DNA from: a virus
DNA length: 32,866 nt
Reading direction: 5' to 3' (one strand)
Virus record (IMG/VR): IMGVR_UViG_3300017971_000599
Location: 1-32,866 of that record
Shown here piece after piece: positions 1 to 8,407 of this stretch. The number at the start of each line of letters is the position of its first letter. Position 1 is the stretch's first letter. The position numbers were made by a program, and so were the translations under genes. The notes beneath the pieces are model-generated. The model had not been told where the DNA came from. It ran no database searches and saw only the letters and a list, made by a program, of their open reading frames with translations.

Positions 1-150
1 CCGGAAATGCCGCCGACCCTGGCGCCGCTTATTCGACTCCAGGATCGGCGTAGTGTTCTGACGCGTCTCCCACCGATACGAGCCGTCGTTGCTCACGATG
101 AAGTCCGTGAACACACCTCTGGCATGATCGTATAAAAGCGGGCGACGCAT
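1..150 (-). CDS. Hypothetical head protein downstream of capsid, cut by left edge
   Basis: An open frame starts with ATG at 150, 12 nt after the capsid stop codon, and runs off the window at base 1, giving the first 50 residues (MRRPLLYDHARG, later a WETRQNTTPILESNK stretch). It contains no stop. The protein is acidic to neutral with a basic tail and no recognisable domain. Small proteins with a similar 'LLYD..G...T.PILE.NK' style commonly follow the capsid gene in podovirus-like phages, so a head-completion role is possible, but that is inference from position. The ribosome binding site is weak. The gene belongs to the minus-strand late operon. The C-terminal part is not in the window. Confidence 0.7.
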   Translation of the reverse strand, partial: MRRPLLYDHARGVFTDFIVSNDGSYRWETRQNTTPILESNKRRQGRRHFR

Positions 151-162
151 CACAGGGAGGCC

Positions 163-1158
163 CTACGAAAGTGAGCCGACCATGAAGTGCGCTTTCGGCG
201 CACCCATCTCCAGCGTTCCCTCGTAAGAGACATAAAACTTCTTGTTCGCGCCCGTCTTCGCGAGATCCACCGCGTGGAAATCGAGACCCGGCACCGCGCA
301 CATCTTCATGTAATTCGGATCGATCCCGAGAACGACATTCGTCGGCATGTGCCGATCGATGACGCATTCGATACGACCGAAGTCCGTCAGAAACGTCGAT
401 ACCGCACCGATGTAAACGCCCTCTTTCACGCTCGACATCGTGTACTCGTTCGGTATCACCGCGTCCCACGTCCCCACCTGAAGATCCGAAAACGCCGCCT
501 TCTGCTTCGGCGACATGTAGAGAATCCTCGGCGAACCGCCGTCCTCATACGCGTCCTGCATGCCGCCCTCGATGTTGGCCAACGCCAGCGCCTCCGGCGT
601 GCCGACGACGGGAATGTCAGACCCGTCACCCGACGGCATGGTGCCGTCAGACGCCACGTTGCCGTTCGTCATCCACGCCTGGATCGTCGCCATCGTGCGC
701 GTCGTGTCGAGACCGGAACTTATCTGCGCATCGGTCATCGTCGCATCCACCTGAATGCGAAGCTCAAGACCCGTCAGCAGCTTCTGATACGTCAGCTCCG
801 AATCCCGGCCGGCCTTGTCGACGTTATCAATCGTATCCGACACCGCCTTGGTATCGGCAAAGACCTGCGTCGCGTTCGAATGCCGAACCGGCGCAACGTG
901 CGCCGTCACGGTCGCCTCGAAGCCTTCCGGTTGTGCCCGATCAGCAAGATCAGGCGGCGCCTTCAGCTCCTGGACGAGCCAGTCGTGCAAGATCGCCTTC
1001 GACACGCCCTTACGCGCATTCGCGTATACAGGCACGTTGTCGGGATCAATGCGGTTTATTTGATCCGATAGGTCTTCCCGTTCACCGGATTCAGACCCAG
1101 GTCCGAAGGCACCGGATTGGACAACTTCCGCCGCCGGTGCCGTTTGTGATGCAGCCAT
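163..1158 (-). CDS. Major capsid protein, DUF5309/SU10 type
   Basis: 331 residues. The N-terminal pattern EDLSDQINRIDPDNVPVYA (about 28-46), the RHSNATQVF segment (about 92-100) and the following AVSDTID...AGRDSELTYQ region match the DUF5309/SU10 major capsid family, an HK97-fold shell protein of podovirus-like phages. The length is normal for that family. It forms the icosahedral shell around the packaged DNA. The gene follows the scaffold-like gene after 3 nt, in the order portal, small proteins, scaffold, capsid that is typical of these phages. The start ATG at 1158 is the first in frame. There is no N-terminal cleavage motif I can identify. The family assignment is recalled from sequence pattern, not from a search. 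Confidence 0.9.
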   Translation of the reverse strand: MAASQTAPAAEVVQSGAFGPGSESGEREDLSDQINRIDPDNVPVYANARKGVSKAILHDWLVQELKAPPDLADRAQPEGFEATVTAHVAPVRHSNATQVFADTKAVSDTIDNVDKAGRDSELTYQKLLTGLELRIQVDATMTDAQISSGLDTTRTMATIQAWMTNGNVASDGTMPSGDGSDIPVVGTPEALALANIEGGMQDAYEDGGSPRILYMSPKQKAAFSDLQVGTWDAVIPNEYTMSSVKEGVYIGAVSTFLTDFGRIECVIDRHMPTNVVLGIDPNYMKMCAVPGLDFHAVDLAKTGANKKFYVSYEGTLEMGAPKAHFMVGSLS

Positions 1159-1161
1159 AAT

Positions 1162-2211
1162 CTATCTCCGTCGTTGCTGTGCCGAAGCCAAGCGGCGCTT
1201 GGCCTCTATCTCCTGCGCAGCAGCACGGGCCGCCTCCAACGCATTCCCAGGACGATTCACCGCGTCAAAACGCTTCGTCGCCTCCGCGACAGCCTTCTGC
1301 TCACGGCTGCCACCCGACCTCTGTTGAGGAACCTTGTCCGATCCACGAATGACCTTCGGCGGCTTCGACCTCATCTTCTTCGAGCCCTTCTCCGCCGCCG
1401 AATGAAGCTTCCAGGCATCGTAAATGAACTTCCCCAACCGTGAATCCACGATCTGGTTGCAGTCCTCGTCCGAATACCCGTAAGACTTCACAAACGCCCG
1501 GCAAGCAGTCTGCTCCTGCTGCTTCACCGCGTCATCACCCCATGACGGAATCATCTCCATCAGCTTGGCCGCCTCAGCCTGCTTGCGCCGCGCCAGATCC
1601 ATCTCCGCCGCCTGCGCCCGCATCTGATGCTGCCGCACCAGCTCCTCCTTGCCCGCCTGCAAAGCAGCCTCCTGCCGCCTCGCCTCGTCGACGCGCTTCA
1701 AATACTCCATCGGGTCGCTCTGGTACATCTCCTCCGGGGGATACTCCACCTTGACCTGATCAAGACGCTGATACTCCTGCTCGATCATGCCAATCTGCGA
1801 AACATACTGCTCCCGGAGCTGCGCCGTCTCCGCTTGCTCAGCCTCAAAGCGCTTGCGCTCCTCCGCCAGCTCGCGTTGCCTGCGGTCCTGTGCCGACTGA
1901 TAGCTATAGCTCCGCAAAAGCTCGTCCAGGGGTACATGCTTCTCCTCACCGTCAACCTTGACGGCGTACAAAGCAGGCTCCTCTTCGAAACTCTCTTGGC
2001 TTACTTCACCGCTCTCAGCTTCGCCGGACGACGTCTCAAGGGCCTCCTCGAAAGGCTCCTCCCCACGATCTTCCTCGTCCAACTCGACCCCGGATTCCGC
2101 TCCATTCGCCAGGGCCTCCTCATCAGGGGACGGCGTCGGTGGCATGCCGCCAGCATTCCGCCCCTCATGAATCTCCTTCACCGCGTCCGCAATGCTCAAT
2201 CGCTCAACCAT
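1162..2211 (-). CDS. Scaffolding-like capsid assembly protein
   Basis: 349 residues. The first 110 residues are strongly acidic and low in complexity (Glu-rich, several Glu-Glu pairs). A long charged coiled-coil region follows (about 120-220, rich in Arg, Glu, Gln and Ala), then a conserved-looking segment with YGYSDEDCNQIVDSRLGKFIYDAWK, and a basic Ala/Arg-rich C terminus. This profile and the position directly upstream of the capsid gene fit a scaffold or capsid-assembly chaperone that organises capsid monomers and then leaves the head. ATG at 2211 overlaps the stop of the preceding gene in a TGATG junction, which argues for translational coupling; an in-frame GTG lies one codon upstream. 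No specific family was recognised. Confidence 0.75.
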   Translation of the reverse strand: MVERLSIADAVKEIHEGRNAGGMPPTPSPDEEALANGAESGVELDEEDRGEEPFEEALETSSGEAESGEVSQESFEEEPALYAVKVDGEEKHVPLDELLRSYSYQSAQDRRQRELAEERKRFEAEQAETAQLREQYVSQIGMIEQEYQRLDQVKVEYPPEEMYQSDPMEYLKRVDEARRQEAALQAGKEELVRQHQMRAQAAEMDLARRKQAEAAKLMEMIPSWGDDAVKQQEQTACRAFVKSYGYSDEDCNQIVDSRLGKFIYDAWKLHSAAEKGSKKMRSKPPKVIRGSDKVPQQRSGGSREQKAVAEATKRFDAVNRPGNALEAARAAAQEIEAKRRLASAQQRRR

Positions 2212-2432
2212 CACGCCGCCTCATCCCTCGTCAAATCTTCCATCCGCGACCGCAAAACCCCCGTGAAGTGCCGCAAGCCTATCGCAACCGCATGCAACTT
2301 CTCGCGCTCCTCAACCGTCTCCGCCGCGTACCAATCCTCGACCACCGCTTCCTGAAATTCACCCAGCTCGCCCCAGAACCACTGGTTCGTGGACAGCTGC
2401 CGCGCAAAGCTCCGGTCGACCGCATCCACCAT
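2211..2432 (-). CDS. Small conserved-type head-region protein
   Basis: 73 residues starting MVDAVDRSFARQLS, with a Trp-rich, mostly helical body (QWFWGELGEFQEAVVEDW, then an Arg/Glu-rich helix). It has no signal peptide or membrane segment. It overlaps both neighbours by TGATG junctions, so it is very likely translated as part of the portal-to-capsid operon. An in-frame GTG sits one codon upstream of the chosen ATG. The function is unknown. Its fixed place between portal and scaffold suggests a head-assembly role, which is inference only. Confidence 0.65.
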   Translation of the reverse strand: MVDAVDRSFARQLSTNQWFWGELGEFQEAVVEDWYAAETVEEREKLHAVAIGLRHFTGVLRSRMEDLTRDEAA

Positions 2433-2584
2433 CACGAATCACCCGGCTTCTTGTGCCAGTTCGAATGATCCGGCCGACGCGGCGGCTCCGGCGTCTTGCC
2501 ACTGTCGCCACCCGTCTCCGTCCGACTCCCAGACGGCTTCGTCCCGACCATCCAGTTGCACGAATCCTTGCCAACCCGGTCCAT
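2432..2584 (-). CDS. 50-residue hypothetical protein
   Basis: A short ORF beginning MDRVGKDSCNWMVG and ending in a Pro/Lys/His-rich tail (TPEPPRRPDHSNWHKKPGDS). It is preceded by a strong purine-rich binding site (GAGGGAAGGGAAGACG before ATG), starts 14 nt after the upstream stop and ends in a TGATG overlap with the next gene. These junction features make it a better candidate than the longer overlapping frame at 2439-2636, which starts inside the upstream gene and lacks a binding site. The composition suggests a disordered protein. The function is unknown. Confidence 0.6.
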   Translation of the reverse strand: MDRVGKDSCNWMVGTKPSGSRTETGGDSGKTPEPPRRPDHSNWHKKPGDS

Positions 2585-2598
2585 CGTCTTCCCTTCCC

Positions 2599-2985
2599 TC
2601 ACGTCCAATCAAACACCAAGTTGCCAATACCGACACCCACCGAGTGATGATGCATCAGCGCCAGACCGTCGCGTACCGTCGCCGACGCATCCTTCGCATC
2701 CGCGCACACAAAACCCAAAACCGGAAAATTTCCCGCCGTCGTAATACCCCGATGCGTCGCCCGGCTCAGCATCGCGCCGCGCATCCGCACGCTCAAACTC
2801 GTCATCGTCAAAATCAACGGCGCCGCGTCCGGCGTCGAATCCAGCAAATGAAGAAAATCCGTCAGAATCCACCGCGCCTCGCGAATGTCCGCCACCTCAA
2901 CCGTCTTCGCCGGGTAAACACCCGAATTTACGATCCCACGGTGGTCGGCCCGATTCGTCAAAACGCCGTGAAGCTTCAAACTCAT
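2599..2985 (-). CDS. Hypothetical protein in head operon
   Basis: 128 residues from ATG at 2985, which lies 4 nt after the portal stop codon with an AGG purine patch upstream; the frame is open further upstream but that part lies inside the portal gene. The sequence is a mix of short beta-like and helical stretches (SLKLHGVLTNRADHRG; VRMRGAMLSRATHRGITTAG; VRDGLALMHHHSVGVGIG) with two similar 'NRADHRGIVNSG' and 'SRATHRGITTAG' segments that may reflect an internal repeat. It has no transmembrane segment or known motif. The position just after the portal suggests a virion or assembly role, which is not proven. Confidence 0.65.
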   Translation of the reverse strand: MSLKLHGVLTNRADHRGIVNSGVYPAKTVEVADIREARWILTDFLHLLDSTPDAAPLILTMTSLSVRMRGAMLSRATHRGITTAGNFPVLGFVCADAKDASATVRDGLALMHHHSVGVGIGNLVFDWT

Positions 2986-2989
2986 CGAC

Positions 2990-5140
2990 CTACGCGCTCC
3001 CATTCCTCGGAATGTTCCCAGAACCCGGCGCATTCGGCATCTGCTCAACCTTCATCCGCTCCAGACGAGCCTCCATCGCCAATTCAGCACGCCGAACCTT
3101 CGCCTTCTCCTCCGCCTCAAACCACTTGATCGCCATCTCCTCCTCAAGACGACGAACCGCGTTCAATGCCTCCGATTCCGCCTCCGACCAGTCAATCCGC
3201 GAATCCAAACCTTGCTGCTCTCGACGCAAACGCAGCTCCTGCTGCGCCTTCATCATGTCCGATTGCATCTTCGCCCGAGACTCCGCCGCATCCAACTGCA
3301 TCTTCTGCTGAATCGCCGCCGCCTTCGCCTGCTTCTCAGGATCAACCGGCGGATTCTTCGCCGCCGCCTCCGCCTGAGCCCGCGCCGCCCGGTCAATCTC
3401 CTCCGGCGACCCAAAATACTTCCCAGGATCCCCCAACGGCGACAGCTCAACCAAATCATGCAGCGTCTGTCCGTACTGCCCCAAACTCACAACCGGATTC
3501 TGCGGACCCAACTGCATCAAAATCTGCTCCTGCGTCTGCTTCACAACCATCAGCGATTGCAGCTTCTCATCCCGATTGCCCGTCCCCAAACCAACATTCA
3601 CCGAAACCAACATGTTCGGATCAAACTCTCCTGGATTCACCGAACCATACGAACCACCGCGCCCCTGATACGCAACCTCCCCATCAAAATTACCCTGCAA
3701 CAACACCAGCAACTTGCGAAACAACGGCTTGATCAACGTCTCCGCATAAGACCGCGCATAAAACTCGAACTTCTTCTGCGCCAACCCCAGCTGACCGCGA
3801 ACCGCCGTCTCCGTCGTCGACTGCAACGCATCCGGATCCAACGCCATCGCCTGCCGACTCACACCCGTCGACATCTCCTTGCGCTCCTCGAAATACTTCA
3901 AAACCGCAATCGACTTGTCTCCCGTCCACGGAACCGTCAACGGTACAACCGCATCCGCACGACGCGCCCGAACAACCCCGTTGTACCGATTGTCCTGCAA
4001 CTCTCCCATGTTCACCTGACCCTCAACCGCCAGATGACGCGGGTTGTTCACCAACGTCGTGTTGTCCAACACATTGCGAACCAACTGCGTGTCAACGTCC
4101 TGCGTGTCCTCCGTGTACTCCGCCAGCGAATCCCCAATCACAACATGCGGCTTGGGTATCGGCGAGCCAATGCAGTACGGCTGACCCTCCACAACATCAC
4201 TCTCCAAAATCTGAAACTGATCACCAACCCCAAACACCCGGTGAACCGACGGCAAACCATCGCCATCCTCGTCAATCCGGCAGTACAACTCGTAAAACTC
4301 AACCTCCTTCGTCGACCAATGCGACGCATCATCCGGATTGGTATGATCATAACGCTGCCGCGCCTGACGCTCCTGCTCAACCTCCGTCTCCTCCAAACCA
4401 GGCGACGCCGCAGAATAAACCTTGTCCTCGTCAAAACCTCGCTCGATCAACGTGTACGCCCGAACCACCGAACGCTGACCCAAAATCACCGCCTCCTCAG
4501 CCGTCATCGCCTTGCGGTCAATCAACAACTCCTCGGGCGGCACCGCCTCAACCGATATCCCCTTCACACGCCGGCGCCGGCGCACATCAACCGAAATCAA
4601 ACCATCCAAACCCTCCCGCTCGCCAACAATCTCAACACCATCTCCCCCAGCCAGCAACTCAACACCCTCACGCGTCAAACCATCAACCGACCGCTCCTCG
4701 ACATCCTCGACCTCATCAACAAATACCTTCAAAATCGCCGTCTTCGCGACCAAACCGTCCTTGAACGCATCGTGCAAAACACGCCACCCGTCGTTCTTCT
4801 TCAGCAAAATGAAATTCGCCAGATCCGTCGCCCGCTCCGCCATCGCCGCCGACGCAGAACTCTCCGCAACGTACTCGCCCAACCGAGACGCCGTGCTGAA
4901 AACCTCCATCAAATACGAAACCGCGGAATCACAAACATCCCGAACCGTCGGCATCACAACGCCAGACCGACCCTCAGGACGAACCAAATCAGACTTCCCG
5001 TTGAAATAACGCCACGATCGCTCACGCCGCCAGGACACATCATCCTCGACGTAATCCTCCGCGTCCTCCAGCAATCGCCGGACAACGTCCTCGAACTCTT
5101 TCTCGCTTAATCGATGAGGCTCTGGGTAGGTCTCTGGCAT
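2990..5140 (-). CDS. Portal protein (large, podovirus/SU10 type)
   Basis: 716 residues from ATG at 5140; an in-frame GTG at 5167 would add nine residues and neither start has a convincing binding site. The protein forms the dodecameric ring at one head vertex through which DNA enters and leaves, and on which the tail is built. Supporting features are position between the large terminase and capsid genes, length typical of large portals, an acidic N terminus, a central region with VRRRRRVKGISVEAVPPEELLIDR, the segment NVLDNTTLVNNPRHLAVEGQ, and a long charged Lys/Glu/Gln/Met coiled-coil C terminus (about 590-700), as expected for an internal barrel or crown. Family assignment rests on sequence style and context. 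Confidence 0.85.
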   Translation of the reverse strand: MPETYPEPHRLSEKEFEDVVRRLLEDAEDYVEDDVSWRRERSWRYFNGKSDLVRPEGRSGVVMPTVRDVCDSAVSYLMEVFSTASRLGEYVAESSASAAMAERATDLANFILLKKNDGWRVLHDAFKDGLVAKTAILKVFVDEVEDVEERSVDGLTREGVELLAGGDGVEIVGEREGLDGLISVDVRRRRRVKGISVEAVPPEELLIDRKAMTAEEAVILGQRSVVRAYTLIERGFDEDKVYSAASPGLEETEVEQERQARQRYDHTNPDDASHWSTKEVEFYELYCRIDEDGDGLPSVHRVFGVGDQFQILESDVVEGQPYCIGSPIPKPHVVIGDSLAEYTEDTQDVDTQLVRNVLDNTTLVNNPRHLAVEGQVNMGELQDNRYNGVVRARRADAVVPLTVPWTGDKSIAVLKYFEERKEMSTGVSRQAMALDPDALQSTTETAVRGQLGLAQKKFEFYARSYAETLIKPLFRKLLVLLQGNFDGEVAYQGRGGSYGSVNPGEFDPNMLVSVNVGLGTGNRDEKLQSLMVVKQTQEQILMQLGPQNPVVSLGQYGQTLHDLVELSPLGDPGKYFGSPEEIDRAARAQAEAAAKNPPVDPEKQAKAAAIQQKMQLDAAESRAKMQSDMMKAQQELRLRREQQGLDSRIDWSEAESEALNAVRRLEEEMAIKWFEAEEKAKVRRAELAMEARLERMKVEQMPNAPGSGNIPRNGSA

Positions 5141-5221
5141 GTCGTGCCCAACACGTCGCCAAACCACAAAATCTTGTGCCTACCCCCGTATCACAACACG
5201 CTTTCCCGTGTCAAACCAAAC

Positions 5222-6697
5222 TCAAATATACCAACCCCCACTCATCCCCTCGTTCACGTTCCGCTCCCAACCACGCGACACCATCCCCAACGCCGCCGCG
5301 CCATCATGCGCAAACGTCAACGCCAACGCATCCGCTCCATCCGGCGACGCAAAACCTCGGCGCATCATGTCCGCCTTCGACTCCAACTGCAATTTCCCAG
5401 TCGACGTGTAAATCACTCGCGGAACAATCAACTCCTCAACAACCCATTCCTCACTCGGCATCCGCACAACCCGAGACTCAAACCACTGCCGCATCCGACC
5501 CCACAACTCATCACGCAACCGCATGTACGTCCCAACCGTCGACGGACTCTCCGAAACATTCACCGCTACCGCAGGCAACCCCAACTCACGCATCCGATCC
5601 GATACACCAGCTCCCAAACCAATCGCATCAACAAATATCTCAACAGGCCGAAACGCATCATCCACGTTGTCAAACTCAACCTTCACCGCGCCAACCAACT
5701 GCATCAAATCCAAATTCCGCCACTTCCGAAACTCCAAAACCTCCTTCCCTCGACGCTTGCACAAAACACTCGCCGCCGAACCAAAACGCGCAACATCCAA
5801 TCCCCAAACAACTCCCGCTCCAACATCCTCAATATCCCGACCCAACGATGGCGAAACCAACTCTCGCGGAATAAAACTCTCCTCATCACGATCCGGAAAC
5901 TCTCCCAATACCCGAATCCGATACTGATTCGAATCAACCCCATATCGCTCCCGCATCTCCCGCACAAAACCAGGATCAACCATCTCAGAATCAAAACACG
6001 AAACCCGACGACAACGCCACTTGTCCGACCACTTCGTATGCGTCCAATAAAAAAATCCAAACGACCGCGTCGGATTCCCCGTCAAAATCGTGATCGCCCC
6101 AGGCGTCGACATCGATCCACTCGCACTCTCAAAAATCGGCTCCGGAACTCCACTCGCCTCATCCGCGATCAGCAACGTATGCAACGCATGTACACCCTGC
6201 AAAGCCTCCGGCGTCTCGGCCCTGCTCGTCCGAAACGAAATAAACGCCTCCGTCGGCGACGACCGCAAACTTATCCGATCCGACGATACCTCCAATAAAC
6301 CCCCCAACGCCTCAGGCAACTCCTTCACCCAACGCTTCACCTCACTCGCCAACGCATCAAACAATTGCGGCGCCGAGGGCGCCGTCGCAACTATCTTCAC
6401 TGGCCAACACGTCAACAACTCATGCAACATCACCCACGCCAAAAATGTCGACTTCCCAACTCCATGACCCGACCGAATACTCAACCGCAAACACCCCCGG
6501 TCCAACGCCGCCAACTCCTCAGCCTGCCACCGTACAGGCTTCACTCCCAACACCGTCTCAACAAACTTCACTCGATCCCGACGCAACCCCTGTACCAACC
6601 CGTAAAACGGATTGTCAGGCGCCGATACCTCACCCGTCAAACTCGCCGCTCTCGCTTCCAATCTCGCCTCCACCACGGCGCTTCCGAACCTCGTCAA
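5222..6697 (-). CDS. terL: Terminase large subunit
   Basis: About 491 residues. It is the packaging motor: an N-terminal ATPase and a C-terminal RNase H-like nuclease that cuts the concatemer. Walker A is SGHGVGKS (76-83), Walker B LLIADE (175-180), and the coupling motif LTGNP (205-209). In the nuclease domain candidate metal ligands are Asp301 in GLDVARFG, Asp357 in IFVDAIG, and the Asp pair in SPDGADAL (453, 456). The exact start is unclear: the frame opens at TTG 6697, with GTG at 6676 and a TTG at 6664 that has the best purine-rich site. All of these overlap the end of the upstream gene. Portal follows after a short gap, the usual packaging-gene order. Confidence 0.93.
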   Translation of the reverse strand: MTRFGSAVVEARLEARAASLTGEVSAPDNPFYGLVQGLRRDRVKFVETVLGVKPVRWQAEELAALDRGCLRLSIRSGHGVGKSTFLAWVMLHELLTCWPVKIVATAPSAPQLFDALASEVKRWVKELPEALGGLLEVSSDRISLRSSPTEAFISFRTSRAETPEALQGVHALHTLLIADEASGVPEPIFESASGSMSTPGAITILTGNPTRSFGFFYWTHTKWSDKWRCRRVSCFDSEMVDPGFVREMRERYGVDSNQYRIRVLGEFPDRDEESFIPRELVSPSLGRDIEDVGAGVVWGLDVARFGSAASVLCKRRGKEVLEFRKWRNLDLMQLVGAVKVEFDNVDDAFRPVEIFVDAIGLGAGVSDRMRELGLPAVAVNVSESPSTVGTYMRLRDELWGRMRQWFESRVVRMPSEEWVVEELIVPRVIYTSTGKLQLESKADMMRRGFASPDGADALALTFAHDGAAALGMVSRGWERNVNEGMSGGWYI

Positions 6698-6932
6698 TCA
6701 TCCGAAACGCCTTCGGCAACTTCCCATTGAACCGCGTCACCCCACGACGAACATCCTTCGATCCAATACCAGGATTCTTCTCCAAAAACTCATCCAATAT
6801 CGCCAGCAAAATGTTGCTCAAATCCTCCGCGCGATCTCCACTCTCAGGATCCCGAGCCCGGTACAAACGATCCCCTCGCTGAACCTTCCCAGCTAACGCC
6901 GTTCCCCACGGCGGTGCAGACTGCGTTCCCAT
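6630..6932 (-). CDS. Terminase-associated small protein
   Basis: 100 residues from ATG at 6932, chosen because GGAGGAAGAG lies directly upstream; a longer frame opens at 7124 but that part crosses GC-rich non-coding DNA. The sequence has a helical middle (LSNILLAILDEFLEKNPG), then GIGSKDVRRGVTRFNGKLPKAF and a basic/Gly-rich tail. It overlaps the start of the large terminase gene, which suggests coupled translation. It could be a small terminase or DNA-recognition partner, but no family motif was recognised. It is the first gene of the late operon on the near side of the non-coding segment. Confidence 0.7.
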   Translation of the reverse strand: MGTQSAPPWGTALAGKVQRGDRLYRARDPESGDRAEDLSNILLAILDEFLEKNPGIGSKDVRRGVTRFNGKLPKAFRMIDEVRKRRGGGEIGSESGEFDG

Positions 6933-7217
6933 CTCTTCCTCCAAAATTTTCAAAAACCCCAGACATGCAGGGGGTGCCGTTTTTTCCACGCCGGCCGACC
7001 GGGCCCCGCCGAAGGGGGGGGGGTGTCCGGGGAGCGGTCGCCGTGGTCTCCAACCACCAGCAACCCAGCGGAAACCCTGGCTTCCAAGCCGATCGGCCCC
7101 AGTTGGGTAGCGGATGGGTAGCATTCCATGCCCTCAAACCTTCCGGCCCTGGCCGCTTCTCGCGGCGGCGGCGAGCGACGTGCGTGCTGAGCGTGTCCAT
7201 ATCGCCAACATTGTGAG
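6933..7217 (-). other. GC-rich non-coding segment between early and late minus-strand blocks
   Basis: There is no convincing gene here. The segment holds a run of ten G (7014-7023), a potential strong fold flanking it (GACCG near 6997 with CGGTC near 7040 and CCCC/GGGG tracts between), and a pair of TGGGTAGC repeats. It separates the two minus-strand operons. It also marks the switch in strand composition: to the left the plus strand is C-rich, to the right G-rich. Likely roles are a late promoter or leader, a packaging start site or a replication origin; the sequence does not decide among them. Confidence 0.55.
7104..7122 (-). repeat. Direct repeat matching integrase arm-site motif
   Basis: TGGGTAGC occurs at 7104-7111 and 7115-7122, a period of 11 bp. 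On the minus strand this reads GCTACCCA, three bases, GCTACCCA. The same motif with the same 11-bp period flanks the attP core on both sides near 16.5 and 16.8 kb. I see no other copies in the window. It may be a remote integrase or accessory-protein binding site, or a relic of an earlier attachment region. Confidence 0.6.
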
Positions 7218-7640
7218 CTATCGAGCGAGGCTTTTGCGTTGCATGGGTGGCGGTTGATTGATCTTCTTCTTTTCGACGAATGCGAGTTTGGCTTGGTCTT
7301 TTGATTCGTCGGAGATGAGGTTTGGTTCGGGTTGGTCTTGGTGTTCGATGGTGTGTTTGACTTCGTCCTGGAGTTTGCGTCCGAGTTCTTGGACGACGGC
7401 GAGGTGTTGGTGAGTGAGGGAGACTTCGCCGGAGACTTCGACGGTAGCTTTGGCTTTGCCCATGACGCGATCGATGAAGTACTGGGAGGCGGCGAGAGCG
7501 ATGCGTTCGTCCTGGGAGTTGATGAGGTTTCCCATGCGGGCGACGGCGTGCATGGAGTGTCTGCGGATTTGGGTTTCGAGTTGGCGGACGACTTTAGGTC
7601 TGCCTTTGGGGTTATAGACCTTGCCTTTTTCGAAGGGCAT
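7218..7640 (-). CDS. Small-terminase-like / DUF5681-type protein
   Basis: 140 residues. The N terminus (MPFEKGKVYNPKGRPKVVRQLE) has the 'F.KG...NPKGRPK' pattern seen in DUF5681-type proteins, which often sit next to phage terminase genes. The middle segment (AVARMGNLINSQDERIALAASQYFIDRVMGKAK) is helical, and the tail is charged and probably disordered. It may recognise phage DNA for packaging or act in late control. It is the last gene of the leftward early operon, 30 nt after the DUF1376 gene, with a weak binding site. Its coding strand is C/A-rich, unlike the late genes on the same strand. Confidence 0.7.
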   Translation of the reverse strand: MPFEKGKVYNPKGRPKVVRQLETQIRRHSMHAVARMGNLINSQDERIALAASQYFIDRVMGKAKATVEVSGEVSLTHQHLAVVQELGRKLQDEVKHTIEHQDQPEPNLISDESKDQAKLAFVEKKKINQPPPMQRKSLAR

Positions 7641-7669
7641 ATTTTTCGGCCTTGTTTAGGGTAGGTGTT

Positions 7670-8407
7670 TCAGCCTTTTAACCTATGTCGGGCGACGGCG
7701 ATAGGGTTTTTTACGTTTGGGTCGTTGGCGAGTTGGTGGAGGGTTTCGTTGATCCATTGGTCGCCTTTGTCTGGTCCGAGGAGTTGGTGAGCTTGTTGTT
7801 CGAGTTGGTTGATGTCGTTGCAGGTATCGGTGATTGAGGAGTTGGTTAGTTCGGCGATGTGTTTGGTGAAGCTTTCAGTGAATGCGCAAGGGATGTATTC
7901 CCCGATCTTTTTAAACCCCCCACCACCGTCGTCGTTTGGACCGTTTTCCCTCGCGGCAGTAGTACTCGGTATATGGGTAGGGTTAGGTATATATTGGTTA
8001 TGGTTATGGTTAGCATTGCCACGCGCGTTGGGAATGCCCGCGCGTGTGGCATTGGTTGTATTGTTGTTTTTCAGTGTGTTGTCATTCCATCTCTTTTGGG
8101 CTCGTTGTCGTTGGGTCTCGGAGAAATGATCGACTTTTGATCGACATTTGTTGAGCTTTTGTTGTTTCCATTTGTCATCTGAGAGGTGCCAGAACTCGGT
8201 GAGGATTTGTTCGATTTTGGGCCAGTAATTTCCGTGGACGCGGAGCATTCTGAGGATGCGTTTTTTGTTGTTTGGGATGGCGCAATCTGGGGATCGCCAA
8301 GCGAGCATGAGGAGCATGAGATAGATGCCGTGTTCTTCGAGTGAGAGGTGAGTTGTGTCGGCGAGGTATGCGTCTGTCCAGAGAGGGAGGGCTGGGTATT
8401 TAGCCAT
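7670..8407 (-). CDS. DUF1376 (YdaU-like) replication protein
   Basis: About 245 residues. The N-terminal part, MAKYPALPLWTDAYLADTTH, then LSLEEHGIYLMLLMLAWRSPDC and a later LRVHGNYWPKIEQILTEFW region, matches DUF1376, a domain of phage and prophage proteins in replication-initiation modules. A low-complexity Asn/Thr/His-rich linker follows (about 110-150), then an acidic/Gly run and a C-terminal helical part. Helicase-loader or origin-binding activity is likely by position but not shown. The first in-frame ATG is at 8416, and the ATG at 8407 fits the family N terminus better. The start overlaps the stop of the upstream gene, consistent with one operon. Confidence 0.8.
   Translation of the reverse strand: MAKYPALPLWTDAYLADTTHLSLEEHGIYLMLLMLAWRSPDCAIPNNKKRILRMLRVHGNYWPKIEQILTEFWHLSDDKWKQQKLNKCRSKVDHFSETQRQRAQKRWNDNTLKNNNTTNATRAGIPNARGNANHNHNQYIPNPTHIPSTTAARENGPNDDGGGGFKKIGEYIPCAFTESFTKHIAELTNSSITDTCNDINQLEQQAHQLLGPDKGDQWINETLHQLANDPNVKNPIAVARHRLKG

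Noticed and set aside
187-1071. Long plus-strand frame opposite the capsid gene
   Set aside because: It is Arg/His-rich and mirrors the codon structure of the capsid gene. The same holds for long plus frames opposite portal, terminase and tail genes.
2439-2636. Longer minus-strand ORF over the 50-residue gene
   Set aside because: It starts inside the upstream gene with no binding site, while the overlapping 2432-2584 frame has a strong site and a TGATG junction.
7014-7023. Run of ten G as a phase-variation tract
   Set aside because: It is not inside or directly upstream of a supported reading frame, and the length may be a sequencing feature.
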